Source: Tuctoria greenei
Taxonomy: Eukaryota; Streptophyta; Magnoliopsida; Poales; Poaceae
DNA length: 64,000 bases
Assembly: GCA_036927565.1 (NCBI GenBank)
Contig: JAYESD010000005.1
Location: 147,325,196-147,389,195, forward strand
Direction: 5' to 3'
In this document: in pieces, positions 10,722 through 22,979 of the stretch
Layout: each line of letters starts with the position of its first letter
Position numbering within the stretch: the first letter of the stretch is position 1
The notes under the pieces: generated by a model
What the model was told of the DNA's origin: nothing
The model's database searches: none
What the model saw: only the letters and a program-made list of their open reading frames with translations
Position numbers and translations under genes: made by a program

Positions 10722-12190
10722 ATGGTGAACTCTGCTGCTGGATCATCCAACGGCAACCCTGCAGTGCAACCTGCTAGAGGCAATCCCTCCAATGTGCAGC
10801 AGCCAGCAGGTGCCGCGGCTCCAGCAGGAGTCATGCCTCCACCGCCACCGTCCGCACCGGCAAATCAAGCTGGACAGCGGGACGGGGCATCTGCGTCGGT
10901 CACGGCATCGGCTAACAACAACCCTTAACATGCGCTCCTGCAGCGCGTGCTCTTCTCCGACCCCACCACCTCCATGTGCATCCCAGGGTGCATTGGAGTA
11001 GTGGAGGGCTGATGTGGAATATTTGGTTGCAGCAGCAGCTGATCGCATCAGCAACCAAGGTCCTCCCCCCTTGGGGCGGGCCTCATCGTAGCATCGGACC
11101 GTGTCGGGTAGACTTGGTCTGCATGCTTCCCAGCATAGGAGATGTGCTGCGTCTCAACAAGCGACGTTGCTGCCTCCCAGGGCACGACACACCCATACGG
11201 TAACCAGGCTTTCAACTCACGACCTCCGAGCGGAGCTTGATCGCTGTTACCGTCAACAGGATGGCCGCGTCCATATCGAGCGCGCTCACGAAAGGCGAGA
11301 AGCTCGGGACAGTCCTGCTCCTGAGGGAGTAGGAGGGGACTGTTCTGCCAAGGCCATGCACCTACGCATGGTCAGATGGCCACAAAAGTTTCGGCCTCAC
11401 CCGCCGGAGAAATTTGACGAGACTGTCAATCCAGCTGAGTTTCTCCAAATCTACTCCACCGCAATCCTTGCGGCCGGAGGTAACGAGGCTGTAATGGCCA
11501 ACTATTTCCCTGTGGCTTTGACTGGGACCGCCAGGTCCTAGTTCATGAGCCTTCCGCCCGACTCCATCAACACTTGGGCAGAATTGTGCCAACAGTTCAC
11601 CACCAATTTCGGGAGTTCATACACCCGACCAGGCACCGAACTGGACCTTTTTGCTGTCAAGCAGAAGGGGGGAGAGTCCTTGCAATCTTTCATCCAGAGA
11701 TTCTCCCAGGTACGAAAAACTATTCCTTCTATCTCTAGCGCCTCTGTTATTGTGGCATTTAGACAGGGCGTACAAGACCAGAAGATGCTGGAGAAGCTGG
11801 CGACCAAGGAGATCACCAGCATCACGGAACTCTTCAGCTTGGCAGACAAATGCGCCAAAGCTGCGGGCCGTGAAATGCACTCCCAACCACCTCCGGAGGA
11901 CAACAAAAAATACTCCAAGGGTGAAGACACTATCTCCGGGAGTGGCAAGAAGAAGAAAAAGTCCAACGGCAAGAAGAAGCCGTCGGCCGGCACACCTACA
12001 GCCGCAGCTCCGGGTGGCTGGAGGCCATGCCCCGAGAAACGACCTCGGCCGTCGTCTGAAGACGGTGGTAGCTCCAAGATGTGGTGTCCCATACACAAGA
12101 CAAACAACCACAACTTGGAAGGATGATGTGAGGTCCAGAACCTTGCCGAGCGCTACAACAAGCGCCGGGAAGAAGTTCCTTTTCGTCAAA
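10722..12190 (+). pseudogene. Degenerate gag of the plus-strand Tat element
   Basis: Begins MVNSAAGSSNGNP at 10722. A stop at about 10926 and a frameshift break the N-terminal part. The gag domain follows (about 11350-11850): LRMVRWPQKF, PAEFLQIYSTAILAAGGNEAVMANYFPVAL, with a TAG at 11539 where the sister copy has Trp (GTARSWFM). A lysine-rich basic segment (KKKKKSNGKKKPS) and the CPIHKTNNHNLEG knuckle-like motif near 12083-12126 end it. A TGA then interrupts the final Cys. These are the normal gag parts for particle assembly and RNA binding, no longer translatable as one protein. Confidence 0.8.
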
Positions 12191-13110
12191 GGGAAGGGAA
12201 ATAGAAAGTCGACGAAGCTCCGGCTGAAGAGGAGTTAGGCTTTCAGGACCCTAAAAAGGTCTTGAAGGCTGTTTACACCTCCGTCGACGATGACTCCGAC
12301 ATCTCTAACAACGAACGTCGGAAAACCATGAACACCATCTTTGGTGGTTCATGGGACATCACCTCCCGTCGTGTCCTCAAGACCATGCGGCGGGACATGG
12401 CTTCAGTAGCTCCCACCACCAGGCCGGAGCTGCACCGGAAGTGGATGGATACTGCCATCACTTTTGATGCATTAGACTGCCCTCGGAATATGATCGGAGC
12501 TGGCCAACTCCCATTGATGGTATCTCCGACCATCAACAACATCCAACTCCACCATGTAATGATGGACGGAGATTCGGGGCTGAACCTCATAAGCTTCGAA
12601 GCTTTCGTAAAGCTTCAGCTCCGACCTTCGGACCTTTGCCCCTCTCGACCTTTCTCCGGAGTAGGTCAGGGGGCCATAACCCCACTCAGTGCAATTACTC
12701 TCCTGGTGACCTTCGGGGCCCGGGAGAATTACCGCACTAAGAAGTTGGTCTTCGACGTGGCGCAAATCAACTTACCCTTCAACGCCATTCTGGGCAGAAC
12801 AGCTTGATACAAGTTCATGGTTGCTGCTCATTATGGCTACTTGGTGTTGAAGATGCCATTACCAGCTGGTGTTCTCCGGATCCGTAGAGATCGCACCGTC
12901 GGAGTGACAGCTCTGGAAGAACTCCACGAGCTTGCTACAGTGCGGGAAGAAGAATTCGGAAAGGAGCAAGCTCCGCAAACCCCCGAGCATTCGTCATCGA
13001 GGATCAACCTCCGCACCTCGCATGCAACCAAGCGGCGACACCGACATTCCCATCAAAGTAATCCAAATCGGTTCTGACACTGCTTAGACCACCCGTATAT
13101 CGGGAGGTCT
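12191..13110 (+). pseudogene. Retropepsin-like protease region of the plus-strand Tat element
   Basis: The longest open part (12262-12807) includes TIFGGSWDITSRRVLK, then NNIQLHHVMMDGDSGLNLISF, the aspartic protease active-site region. The sister copy at about 31300 has DGGSG at this place, so the second Gly is substituted by Asp here. FNAILGRTA, the conserved flap-to-end motif, is followed by an in-frame TGA at 12805. A second frame (12817-13077) continues the protease-RT linker (MVAAHYGYLVLKMP). Confidence 0.75.
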
Positions 13111-14108
13111 GAATGAAAAATAGGAACTCGCGCTCATCACTTTCCTCCAGGCTAACGTAGACGTGTTTGCCTGACAACCGTCACAAATGCCTAGGATCCC
13201 TAGGGAAGTGATCGAGCATAATATGAAGATCTATCCTGACGCTCGGCTTGTACATCAGAAGCCTCAGAAGCAATCAGTAGAGCGATAGAACTTCATACGA
13301 CAAGAAGTGAAGAAGTTGCTCGAAGCTAAATTCATCCGAGAAGTCTTCCACCCAAAATGGCTGGCAAACCCAGTCGTTGTACCCAAGGCCGGCGGGAATC
13401 TTCGGATGTGTATCGGCTACACTACACTAAATAAGGCATGTCCAAAAGATCCATTCCCACTACCTAGAATAGATCATATAGTGGTCCACCTCCGGGTGCG
13501 AATTACTGTGTTTCCTAGACGCATATTCTGGGTACCATCAAATCAGAATGTCTAGGGAAGATGAAGAGCATACCTCCTTCATCACAGTAGATGGATTATA
13601 TTGTTATACTACCATGCCATTTGGTCTCAAAAATGCTGCTTCAACATTTGTACGAGCTATGTACAAAACTTTTGGAGAGCTCATCAGAGACGTAGTGGAA
13701 GTGTATGTCGATGACATCGTTGTCAAGATTAAGAACAAGGAGTCGTTCCTTGACACCTTGCAAGCTTTCTTCGACAAGTTGTGAGCCACTCGCACGAAGC
13801 TGAACCCGGACAAGTGTGTCTTTGGGGTTAGCTCCGGAACACTTCTTGGTTTCTTGGTGAATCACCGAGGAATAGAAGCAAATCCGGCGAAGATAAAAGC
13901 TATTGAAGATATGCGACCACCCGCCCGTATCAAGGACGTCCACAAGCTGACTGGATGTCTAGCTGCCCTTAGCCCTTTCATCTCAAGACTAGCAGAACGG
14001 TCACTACCTTTCATCAAGCTATTGAGGAAGTCCGGACCATTCCAATGGTCCAAAGAAGTAGAAAAGGCGTTCTAGGAGCTGAAGCAACTCCTCACCATCC
14101 TACCAACC
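13111..14108 (+). pseudogene. Reverse transcriptase of the plus-strand Tat element
   Basis: RT motifs are spread over two frames: VKKLLEAKFIREVFHPKWLA and CIGYTTLNKACPKDPFPLPRID (13307-13480), then MPFGLKNAASTFVRAM and the catalytic YVDDIVV at about 13707-13727. The LDAYSGYHQI segment, intact in the sister copy, is garbled by a frameshift near 13500-13545. Stops occur at 13782 and 14073. The thumb/connection part reads NHRGIEANPAKIKAIEDM and KLTGCLAAL. The enzyme would synthesise element cDNA; this copy is dead. Confidence 0.85.
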
Positions 14109-14830
14109 TTGGTAGCTCCGAACCTTGGTGAGCCACACCTGCTTTACATTTCAGCAACTGACGAAGTTGTTAGCATGATCCCGGTTGTGGAAAGGCCAGA
14201 ACCATCTTCAGTTCAGGAATCCAGACCCCTTCGGGAGGGTCTGGAGCTACCTGAAGTTGAGTTTGGGTCCCAGCTCCCAGACCCGGATCCTCAAGGAGAG
14301 ACTCCGGATGATCCCTCTCCTTCAAATGAAGGAGTCACTGCTGCTGAGCAACAAGATCTGGACTCCTCCGAGAAGGTCTGGGTCACTTCAGAAGAAGCCC
14401 TGGGTACCTCCAACTGGCACCCGGATGTCCCCGAACAAGGTCCGGACCCCTCTGGGAGGGTCCGGGTAGATGAGGAGGAAGCTCCGGGCCCCTTCGGGAG
14501 GGTCCGGACGGTCCAGCGCCCAGTGTACTTCATCAGCGAAGTATTCCATGACGCCAAGACTCGGCATCTGGAGGTGCATAAGCTGCTCTACGCAGTTCTT
14601 ATTGCCTCTAGGAAACTCCGACACTACTTCCAAGCTCACAATATTTCAGTGGTAACTTCTTATATACTGCGTGCGATCTTGCATAACCCTAATTACACTG
14701 GGAACATTACAAAGTGGGCAATGGAATTAACCGAGTTCGACCTTGAATTTGTTCCAAGACAAGCAATCAAGAGTCAAGCAGTGGCGGACTTCATGGCGGA
14801 ATGGACCCCCTCTCCATCAAATCCTGGGGG
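14109..14830 (+). pseudogene. RNase H of the plus-strand Tat element, with acidic insertion
   Basis: LLYISATDEVVSMIPV opens the RNase H domain. It resumes only after about 105 residues of Glu/Pro/Ser-rich sequence, at QRPVYFISEVFHDAKTRHLEVHKLLYAVLIASRKLRHYFQ. The insertion (14188-14515) contains reiterated DNA of the type GGGAGGGTCCGG, giving repeated SGRVRVDEEEAPGPFGRV-like peptide. The sister element at 29400-29730 has the same insertion, so it belongs to the family. The domain would degrade RNA in RNA:DNA hybrids during replication. Confidence 0.7.
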
Positions 14831-14859
14831 CCCCAGTGAGCAGAAGTCGGAACCCAAGG

Positions 14860-15295
14860 TTCCGGTCTTCACTGAGCCTCACTGGACTCTCTACTTTGAC
14901 GACTCCGTGTAGAAGCAGGGGGCCAGAGCTGGAGTCCTTCTCCTCGCTCCGACTGGGGAGAAGGTTAAATACATGGTGCACCTTGACTTCAAGGCGACCA
15001 ACAACATGGCGGAGTATGAAGCACTAATTTATGGGCTCAAGGTGGCACTATCGTATGGTGCCAAGCAACTGTTGGTAAAGGGTGATTCACAACTTGTTTT
15101 AAAACAAGTCAAAGGTGAATGTTGCTGCAACAACCCTCAACTAGCTGCATACCTACTTGAGGTCCAGAAGCTTCAGAAGGACTTCGACGTCCTGGATCTT
15201 TGCCATGTCCAGCGTCTCAACAACGCTGAAGCTGACGAACTCTCGACGAAAGCTTCATCCGGGGCTCCGACTCCTGACGGAACCTTCGTCTGGAG
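14860..15295 (+). pseudogene. Second (archaeal-type) RNase H domain of the Tat element
   Basis: LYFDDSV then a TAG (14910-14912), KQGARAGVLLLAPTGEKVKY, followed by the conserved NNMAEYEALIYGLKVA, KGDSQLVLKQVKGE and HVQRLNNAEADELSTKAS. This order (DG-S, E, D, D/N-AD) is that of the RVT_3-type RNase H that Tat-lineage elements carry in addition to the usual RNase H. The first catalytic position reads YFDDS, where the sister has YFDSS. Confidence 0.75.
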
Positions 15296-15399
15296 GTTGT
15301 CTAAACCTACAACTCAGCCTGCCGAACTGAGCGAAGGGGGCAAGACCAGCACCTCGAAGCTGGCGGTCCCGATGGCCCTGTTACCATGGCGTCCATCAA

Positions 15400-16700
15400 G
15401 GGTCGTAGGTGCTGCAGGAAGCTCCGAGCAACCCAGCACGCAAGACTCAAATCCTCAAGCTAGTTCCAATGCATGGATCTCGGAGATCCGAAGCTACTTG
15501 AAAGACAATTTCCTTCCTGAAGATAATGTATCCGCTGACCAGATTGTCAGATTGGCTAAAAGATACACACTGGTAGAAGGGGATCTCTACCGGCGTGGTG
15601 CCAACGGTGTCCTAATGCGGTGCATTACAAAGGAAGAAGGCTACGAAATCCTCGCGGAAATCCATGGAGGTGAGTGTGGGAACCATGCGTCTTCCCACAC
15701 GCTGGTTGGTAAAGCCTTCCGGCATGGCTTCTACTGGCCTACAGCGCTCCAGGATGTAACTGAGCTAGTGAAGAAATGCGAAGCATGCCAGTTCCATGCA
15801 AAGCAAATTCACACACTGGCTCAGCCTCTACAAATGATACCTCCTACATGGCCTTTCGCTGTGTGGGGGATGGATATATCTTGGGACCTTTCCCAAGAGC
15901 CATCGGAGGTTACAAGTTCCTGTACATTGCCATTGAAAAATTCACCAAATGGCCGGAAGCAACTCGAGAATAAACAAGCAATCAGCTATCAACTTATTGC
16001 AGTCCATCGTATGCAGATTTGGAGTCCCAAACAAAATCATAACTGATAATGGGACTCAGTTCACAAGCTCTGTATTCTAAGGATATTGCGAAGACCTCGG
16101 CATCCAAGTCAGGTATGCTTTCGTAGCTCACCTGGCAAGCAATGGCCAGGCCGAGAGAGCAAATGCAGAAATCTTAAAAGGACTCAAGACGCGCATATAT
16201 GAGCGCCTGAAAAAACATGGAGCCAACTGGATCGAAGAGCTTCCGCCCACACTGTGGGCCAACAGGACAACTACAAACCGGTCAACTGGAGAGACACCCT
16301 TCTTCTTGGTGTACGGAGCTGAAGCAGTCCTTCCTCCGGAAATCACCTTGGGATCGCTCCAGGTCTGGACCCTCGACGATGCCATGCAAGACCAGCTCCG
16401 GCGTGAAGACCTTGACCTCCTTGAAGAGGGAAGGCGCCGAGCAGCTGTTCGGAATGCCCGATACTACCAAGCTCTTTAGCGCTATCACCAACGACATGTT
16501 CACAATCGACAGCTCGAGGAAGGCGATCTGGTGCTACGGAGAATACAATCCAGAGAAGGGTTAAACAAACTTTCCCCCAACTGAGAAGGACCTTTCCGAG
16601 TGATCAAAGTATCCCGTCTCGGATGCGTTCGCTTGGCAACCGGGGATGGGACACCTCTCCCAAATCCTTGGAACGTTGAGCACCTCCGTATTTTTGTATA
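15400..16700 (+). pseudogene. Integrase of the plus-strand Tat element
   Basis: It has the zinc-binding HHCC region (GECGNHASSHTLVGKAF ... KKCEACQFHAKQIH, about 15670-15810), WGMDIS with the first catalytic Asp, ITDNGTQFTS with the second near 16040, and NGQAERANAEILKGLKTRI with the catalytic Glu near 16140-16190. A frameshift at about 15880, a TAA at 16078 and a TAG near 16478 break it. The C-terminal part ends LGCVRLATGDGTPLPNPWNVEHLRIFV then a stop. It would insert the cDNA into chromosomes; inactive here. Confidence 0.85.
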
Positions 16701-17392
16701 GGCTCAATATTTTTTATTTTTCTCTTTCTTGTCTATAACAAAGTTGTGCAATTCTTAAGAAACTTTAGCTCGACCAGTTCATGTACAATTCGAGTTGCAT
16801 CGTCTATTCTTCTGGGTCCAAACATTGTTAATGGTCTACACGTCTGAATGTTGCCAAGCCAATATAGGGTCGGAGTGTGCTATCGACTTTGCCTGTTCAT
16901 CCACCCTAAGTACGCCACTCCACCTACACCCCGGCAGGCCGAAGTAAGGTGAGTCCAGAAACGATCAGACCTGAAGGAAACAAGGCAGTGCACTTGATTG
17001 TATTTAGAATTGTGTTCGACCTAAAACTTTCTCGAGAATAGTGAGTCGCAGTTGAGGTATAGATAGGAAATGGATTTTATTGTTTTCCTTGAATTCAGTG
17101 TGCAGGAAAAATAAAGACCACATAATGATGGTGAATGACTGGAGCTACCAAAGCTCTGACATCCCCTAAGGTGGCTTTTGACGATGATCCAAACATTGAT
17201 AACGAGCGTCTCTGGAGCTACTCAGCTCCGGTAAAGCCAGGGGGCCAGCCGTCAACGTGAACAAAAGATGGTGGGAAGACTCTACAGTGGAGTCTGCTGT
17301 CGACACACCACGTGTTGACAGAGGTCATAGCCGGAGCAACCAAGCTCTGACACCCCAGAGGACTAACCGTCGATGCTCTACGCGTTGATGGA
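16701..17392 (+). other. 3' non-coding region of the plus-strand Tat element
   Basis: No ORF is recognisable. A poly-T-rich stretch follows the pol stop (16690-16730). At about 17225-17250 there is a purine tract AGCCAGGGGGCCAG, similar to the tract next to the LTR at 1340. The sequence is interrupted at 17392 by the copia LTR. Confidence 0.5.
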
Positions 17393-18997
17393 TGTAAGAC
17401 CTATGTGTGCTGAATACATTGGCTTGTAGTGAATACACTTGCTTTGACGATAAAAGTTTTGAATATCACCAAAACACCTTTTTATTAAGGTCCTGCTAGT
17501 TTTGTAAGCTCATGCGGGAGCTTGGTTATACTAGTTTTGGTAAGTTCCGGTGCTAAGTTCTACTAGCTTTTGTTAGCTCCGGGGCAAGGTCCGGGTTGCT
17601 CTGGCAAGATCCGGAACTTGACCGCAATGCTTCTGTTTTTCATTTATAATGTTTCGTACTTGCTTTACATCTCTGTAAAGATTGCTTAGTATTCATTTGC
17701 TAAGTCTTTGGTGCATTTTTGGTTGACATGAATGATATCGTGTTACTATGGTTTTGCAACATGCTTATGTTAGGTTCTCACGTAAGGTGTTGTGTTCGGA
17801 ACTAACTTGAGTCAAGTCGAGGACTTGGGCTCGTATGGATTGGTTGTTTATTCATGTGCAGGTGTTGCTTGAGTTCAAGACATGGATGGTGATAGGATCC
17901 ATTGGACTAGTCTCAGGGAGGAGATGAGGTTCCAACAACCAAATTTAGGAGGAATTGTGGTTGAGCTGATCAGGAGGTTGCGCAGCATGATTGAATCAAG
18001 AACAATGCATGTGAAGGTATCGTGGACGTCATCGGAAGATGTTTGCACATGTGCAAGGAGTGCATGGACGTGGCTACCTGGTTCCTAGACGTGATGAAGA
18101 GACGTGGACGTAAAGAGTTGGTCGGAAAGGTCCAACCGACTAGGTTATGGACTCAGGCTGCGGCTGAGTCGGGTTTGACTCAAATATGGAAAGATTTGAG
18201 TTGGTTATGATATGATTTCATGTGGGTCACGAATTTGAGTTGTTTAGGAATGTGGGATACGTTCCTAAGGTGTTTGGAAGTCTTAAGATTGCTTCTTTCC
18301 GCGTATAGAAGAATCCTAACCAGTTTTGGAAAGTTACGATTCGTGAACAGAGTAGGATTAGGTTCCTGATCTGAGTTGAGTTGGCTTTCGAGCTGGTTAT
18401 GTAAGCAAGGGAGCCAAGAGCTCATGGTGCACGACTTTGGGGCTGTTCCTCTTGTATTCTATTGAATAAAATTTGTAGTTTGAATGAACTTTTGTGCCTT
18501 GTTCGTCCGACTTGTTCCAGACAAGTTTTACTCGTCGAGTTTCTGGACAGCACTACCTTTCGTCGGTGGTTTTATCATAACTCGAGTTTTACAGATCCAA
18601 TTGACATGATTCTTTTCGGGTTGTCTTCACAACATTATTATCTATCATCTTTCAAAATTTCACGGTCATTGGATTTGTGGTCTTTGCAGCGTTCCAGAAC
18701 TGTTTTTTTTTCTCGGGTAGGGCAGATTGACCTTTGTTTGATCTTTCGATCATAACTTGAGTTTTTATAGACGGATTTGAGTGATTCTTGTTTTGTTGTC
18801 TTCGTGACTTGATTCTCTCTGATATCTATCTCTTTTGTCATGGTGAAACACGTTTAGATTAGTCTTACACACGATATCTTTAACAGATTGTTTTTCTGCC
18901 GAAGGGGTTGGGGTTTAATTGTTTCCGCTGCATAAGATTTTTAAATCTACCATTACCACTCCCTCTGGTAGCTTTTCACGTGCTCTTCGATCCTACA
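17393..18997 (+). repeat. 5' LTR of the copia element
   Basis: About 1605 bp from TGTAAGACCTATG to TTCGATCCTACA. It aligns along its length with 23988-25582. It is unusual in containing reiterated TTAGCTCCGG/AAGGTCCGG motifs near 17520-17610. The part from 17880 to 18100 has a weakly open frame, repeated in the other LTR, without recognisable domain. Confidence 0.85.
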
Positions 18998-19825
18998 TGT
19001 GAAAATTGTAGGAAAAACTTCATGTGAAAATTGTAGTTAAATATTGTTCCAATTGCAAATTAAAAGGAAAAACTTCATGTGAAAATTGCCTTGATATGTC
19101 CAATAAACTTGATAACATGCATAAGACATTTGATCGGTTTTGTAATGGGAATAAGAATCTAAACTTGCTGCTGAATTCATCCGAGTCTTGCAATGATAAA
19201 ACTGGTTTAGGTTTTGATTCTCATGCTCATGCTAAGGCACATCCACCTAAAATTGTAAAGTCATTAGGAAGTGGTTTGATTCAAACAGTTCCTAAACAAA
19301 AAGAAGTGGTTTTCAAATCTGCAAGAGTATTGTCTCATTCAGTTTCAAATAAAAATGTTGTTTGCTCATCTAGACATGAACACAAAGTTAAATTTCATTG
19401 TACCTATTGTGGTAGACATGGGCATGTCATAGATTTTTGTTATAGACTAGCTAAACAACAGAAAAGGGAAAGAATGGTTGCTAGATCTCATAACTTTCAT
19501 GCAAAATTTGCTGCACATATTGAACCGAATGTAAAACTTGCTGTTTTGAGTCAAAAACATTCAAAGTTTACCTCCGGACCTTCTGTTTTTTACCTCCGAA
19601 GCTACTGATTTTTGTGCTACACAAGTAACACCTTATAGGTCAGTAGTTAAGAATAAAAAATCTCAAACTTTGACTCATAAACCTGCTGTTTTGTCTCAGC
19701 TTTCGCATGTTTTTCCTGCTGCACGTCGCGTGACTCAGTACTGGATTTCTAAATGCCTTTTGACTAACCCCAGTATTGAGTCATCGATGTATTGTGCTTC
19801 TATGTAGGTTACACGTTTGAGGAAG
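18998..19825 (+). pseudogene. Truncated copia gag with CCHC zinc knuckle
   Basis: Coding starts directly after the LTR without PBS or leader. It begins inside a cysteine-rich segment (KYCSNCKLKGKTSCENCLDMSNKLD), continues to the canonical knuckle CTYCGRHGHVIDFC (about 19400-19440), then shifts frame near 19600. Stops at 19805 and about 19834 separate it from the protease. The phrase ATGTGAAAATTG occurs three times (18997, 19022, 19077), two of them preceded by AAAAACTTC. This suggests a repeat-mediated deletion of the missing 5' part. Confidence 0.7.
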
Positions 19826-21140
19826 GAGAACATTTAGATTGTGGATTCAGGTTGCTCACGCCACATGACCGGTAACAAAGATTGGTTCTCCTCCCTCTCT
19901 TTTGTGTCATGTGTAGAGAATGTTACTTTTGCCGATAATTCTTCAACTCGTATAATTGCTAAGGGTTCGGTTAGAGTAAATGATCACTACACTTTTAAAG
20001 ATGTGGCACTTGTCAAAAATTTGAAATACAACTTGCTTTCTGTTTCACAATTGCTAGATGAAAATCTGGAAATTATTTTCAATAAAAACTGCTGCAAAGT
20101 TGGAAGTTCAAATAGTGAGCTTATTTTTAACATGTCTCGGTTTGGAAGAGTTTTTAAAGCTGATTTTGATATGTCTTCCTCTAAGCATAGGTGTCTAGTT
20201 GCTAATGATTCAAAGGACCTATATTTTTGGCATCGTAGACTTGGTCACGTAGGCTTTGATCACCTAACGCGTGTTAGTACTCTTAATCGCATACGTGGGC
20301 TGCCTAAGCTTAAAGGGGACAAAGAAATTGTGTGCTCTTCTTGTAGACATGCTAAGATGGTTGCAGGTTCACATACTCCTCTCACAATGATCATGACAAC
20401 TGATCATGCATCTTGACACCGTAGGACCTTCACATGTTCAATCCTTCGGAGGTAAATGGTATGTACTTGTGATTGTTGATGATTATTCTAGATACTCTTG
20501 GGTTTACTTTACGGCGTCTAAGAATGAAGTTTTTAGTCACTTTAGAACTTTATTTCTTAGATTATCAATTGATTACCCAGGATCTTCAAAAGCAATTAGA
20601 AGTCATAATGGAACTGAATTAAAAAATCAATCTTTTGATCACTTTTGTGCTGAAAATAGAATAGATCATCAATTTTCTTCACCATATGTACCTCAACAAA
20701 ACGGTGTTGTAGAAAGAAAGAACAGAACCTTAGTTGAGATGGCTAGGACTATGCTTGATGAATATCAAACTCCTAGGAAATTTTGGGTTGATGCGTTAGA
20801 AACCGCTTGTTATGTCTCAAATCGTGTTTTCTTGCGTGCTAAGCTAGGTAAAACACCATATGAGCTCCGGTTTGGACATAGGCCTTGTGTTACACACTTT
20901 CGGGTCTTTGGTTGCAAATGCTTTGTTAAGAAACATGGTAGTCTTGATAAATTTGAACCTAGATCCATTGATGGCATGTTTCTTGGTTATCCATCTCATA
21001 CTAGAGGCTACCGTGTGCTTTACTTGACACTAACAAAATTGTGGAGACTTGTGAAGTGTCTTTTAATGAAGCTAGCCCAGGTACTAGCTCAAACATTGCA
21101 GGTCCAGATCCATATCCGCAGGGGGGAGCATTTTTGTTGA
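19826..21140 (+). pseudogene. Copia protease and integrase, frameshifted
   Basis: The protease active site is VDSGCSRHMTGNKDWF at about 19840. The GAG-pre-integrase domain shows WHRRLGHVGFDHLTR and CSSCRHAKM. A one-base frameshift at about 20406 separates it from the integrase core HLDTVGPSHVQSFGGKWYVL, VDDYSRYSWVYF, RSHNGTELKN and PQQNGVVERKNRTLVEMAR. The second catalytic motif reads SHNGTE instead of SDNGTE (Asp to His), so the core would be inactive even if the frame were intact. Confidence 0.85.
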
Positions 21141-22979
21141 AGATGAGGAAGAATTGGAGCTGCTGCCCGAAAATTCAGCAGCTAAAGACTTTGGTTCAGC
21201 TCCGGATGTTAATTCTCAACCAGCACCGACAACCATCAATGCTGATTCAAATCGTCTTCAAGTCACAAGCTCATCGATTTGTGATGAACATGAAGAAGAA
21301 GAAGCTTGTGAGACATCTGTTCCCCTACGGTTTTACAAAGATCACCCCCCACAACAGATGATTGGAAACTTGCACGAACGAGTCACGTGGTACATGTTTT
21401 GCGATCCAAACTCTTATGCTCATTATGCTTTTGTTGCTTCTTTTGAACCCAAAGATATATCAAAAGTATTCACTAATGAATCTTGGATTATTACCATGCA
21501 AGAAGAGTTAGAAAATTTTTAAAGAAATAATTTTGGAAACTTGTACCTCCACCTCAAGGTCACACTTTAATTGGAACTAAATGGGTATTTAAAAATAAAC
21601 AAAGTGAGGATGGGGTTGTGGTTAGGAATAAGGCTAGGTTGGTTGCTCAAGGTTTCACTCAAGTTGAAGGTCTAAATTTTGATGAAAATTTTGCTCCTGT
21701 TGCTAGATTAGAAGCCATACAAATTTTGTTAGCTTTTGCTGCATCTATTGGTTTTAAGCTATATCAAATGGATGTTAAAAGTGCTTTTCTTAATGGCTAC
21801 ATAGATGAGGAGGTTTATGTGAAACAACCACCGGGTTTTGAAAATCCAGATTTTCCTAATCATGTTTACAAACTGTCCAAAGCCTTGTACGGTCTCAAAC
21901 AAGCCCCTAGAGCATGGTATGATAGGTTAAAAACATTCTTACTTGAAAAAGGGTTTACCATGGGCAAGGTTGATAAAACTCTTTTTGTGCTTAAGCATGG
22001 CAATGACTTATTATTCGTTCAAGTGTATGTGGATGATATTATCTTTGGTTGTGCTTCTCATGATCTTGTGTCCAAGTTTTCAGCAATGATGAGTTCCGAA
22101 TTTGAAATGAGTATGATGGGTGAACTCACTTACTTTTTGGGGCTGCAAATCAAGCAAACAAAGGAGGGTACCTTTGTGCATCAAACGAAGTATACAAAAT
22201 ATCTCCTAAGGCGCTTCAACATGGACAAAAGCAAGCCTCTTCGGAAACCAATGGGAACAGCAACAACACTTGGACTTGATGAAGATGGTCAACCCGTGCA
22301 TCAAAAAGAATATAGAAGCATGATCGGATCACTTTTGTACCTCACGACATCAAGAGCAGACATACAATTCAGCGTATGTCGTTGTGCACGGTTTCAAGCC
22401 TCCCCACGTGCTTCACATCGTCAAGCCGTCAAAAGGATTCTCATGTACTTACGTGGAACTCAAGAATTTGGCATTTTTCTTCCTTCTTCCTCAACCGTTA
22501 CTTTGAAAGCTTTTTCGGATGCTGATTTTGGGGGTTGTAGGATTGATAGGAAAAGTACTTCCGGTGCTTGTCATTTTCTTGGTAATTCTCTTGTTGCTTG
22601 GTCCTCTAGAAAACAAAATTCAGTTGCACAATCCACAGCCGAATCTGAATATGTAGCTGCTGCTAGTGCTTGCTCACAAATTCTTTGGATTGTTCAAACA
22701 CTTAAGGACTATGGGGTTGATCTAGATAGTATTCCACTGTTCTGTGATAACGCTAGTGCCATTTGCATTGCTAAAAACCCCGTGCAACATTCTAGAACTA
22801 AGAACATTGACATTAGGTATCACTTTCCCCGAGATAATGTTGAAAAAGGAAACATTGTGCTTCACCATGTAGATACCGAACAACAATTGGCTGACATTTT
22901 TACAAAACCTTTGGATTTCACTCGTTTTTGTTACATTCGTAGTGAAATAGGGGTTATGCATCCTCATGGCTTAAATTGA
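21141..22979 (+). CDS. Copia reverse transcriptase and RNase H, long intact frame
   Basis: The linker (21154-21522) ends at a TAA. RT then reads through without stops to 22979, as 453 residues counted from 21618: RNKARLVAQGFTQVEGLNFDENFAPVAR, YQMDVKSAFLNGYIDEEVYV, GLKQAPRAWYDRL, the catalytic VYVDDIIFG (near 22030), and SMIGSLLYLTTSRADI. RNase H follows with DADFGGCRIDRKSTSGACHF and STAESEYVAAASACSQ. This is the best-preserved retroelement domain in the window. It cannot be made as part of a full polyprotein because of the upstream breaks. Confidence 0.85.

Larger units (their letters stand above)
9840..17392 (+). mobile_element. Tat-lineage gypsy retrotransposon, plus strand, 3' truncated
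   Basis: Order: 5' LTR, PBS, gag, protease, RT, RNase H, second (archaeal-type) RNase H, integrase, 3' non-coding region. The extra RNase H between RT-RH and IN marks the Tat lineage. Every coding part carries stops or frameshifts. The element ends abruptly at 17392 against a copia LTR, so its antisense-ORF region, polypurine tract and 3' LTR are missing. The base string before the 5' LTR is TGCAT (9835-9839), but no matching duplication is found in the window. Confidence 0.85.
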
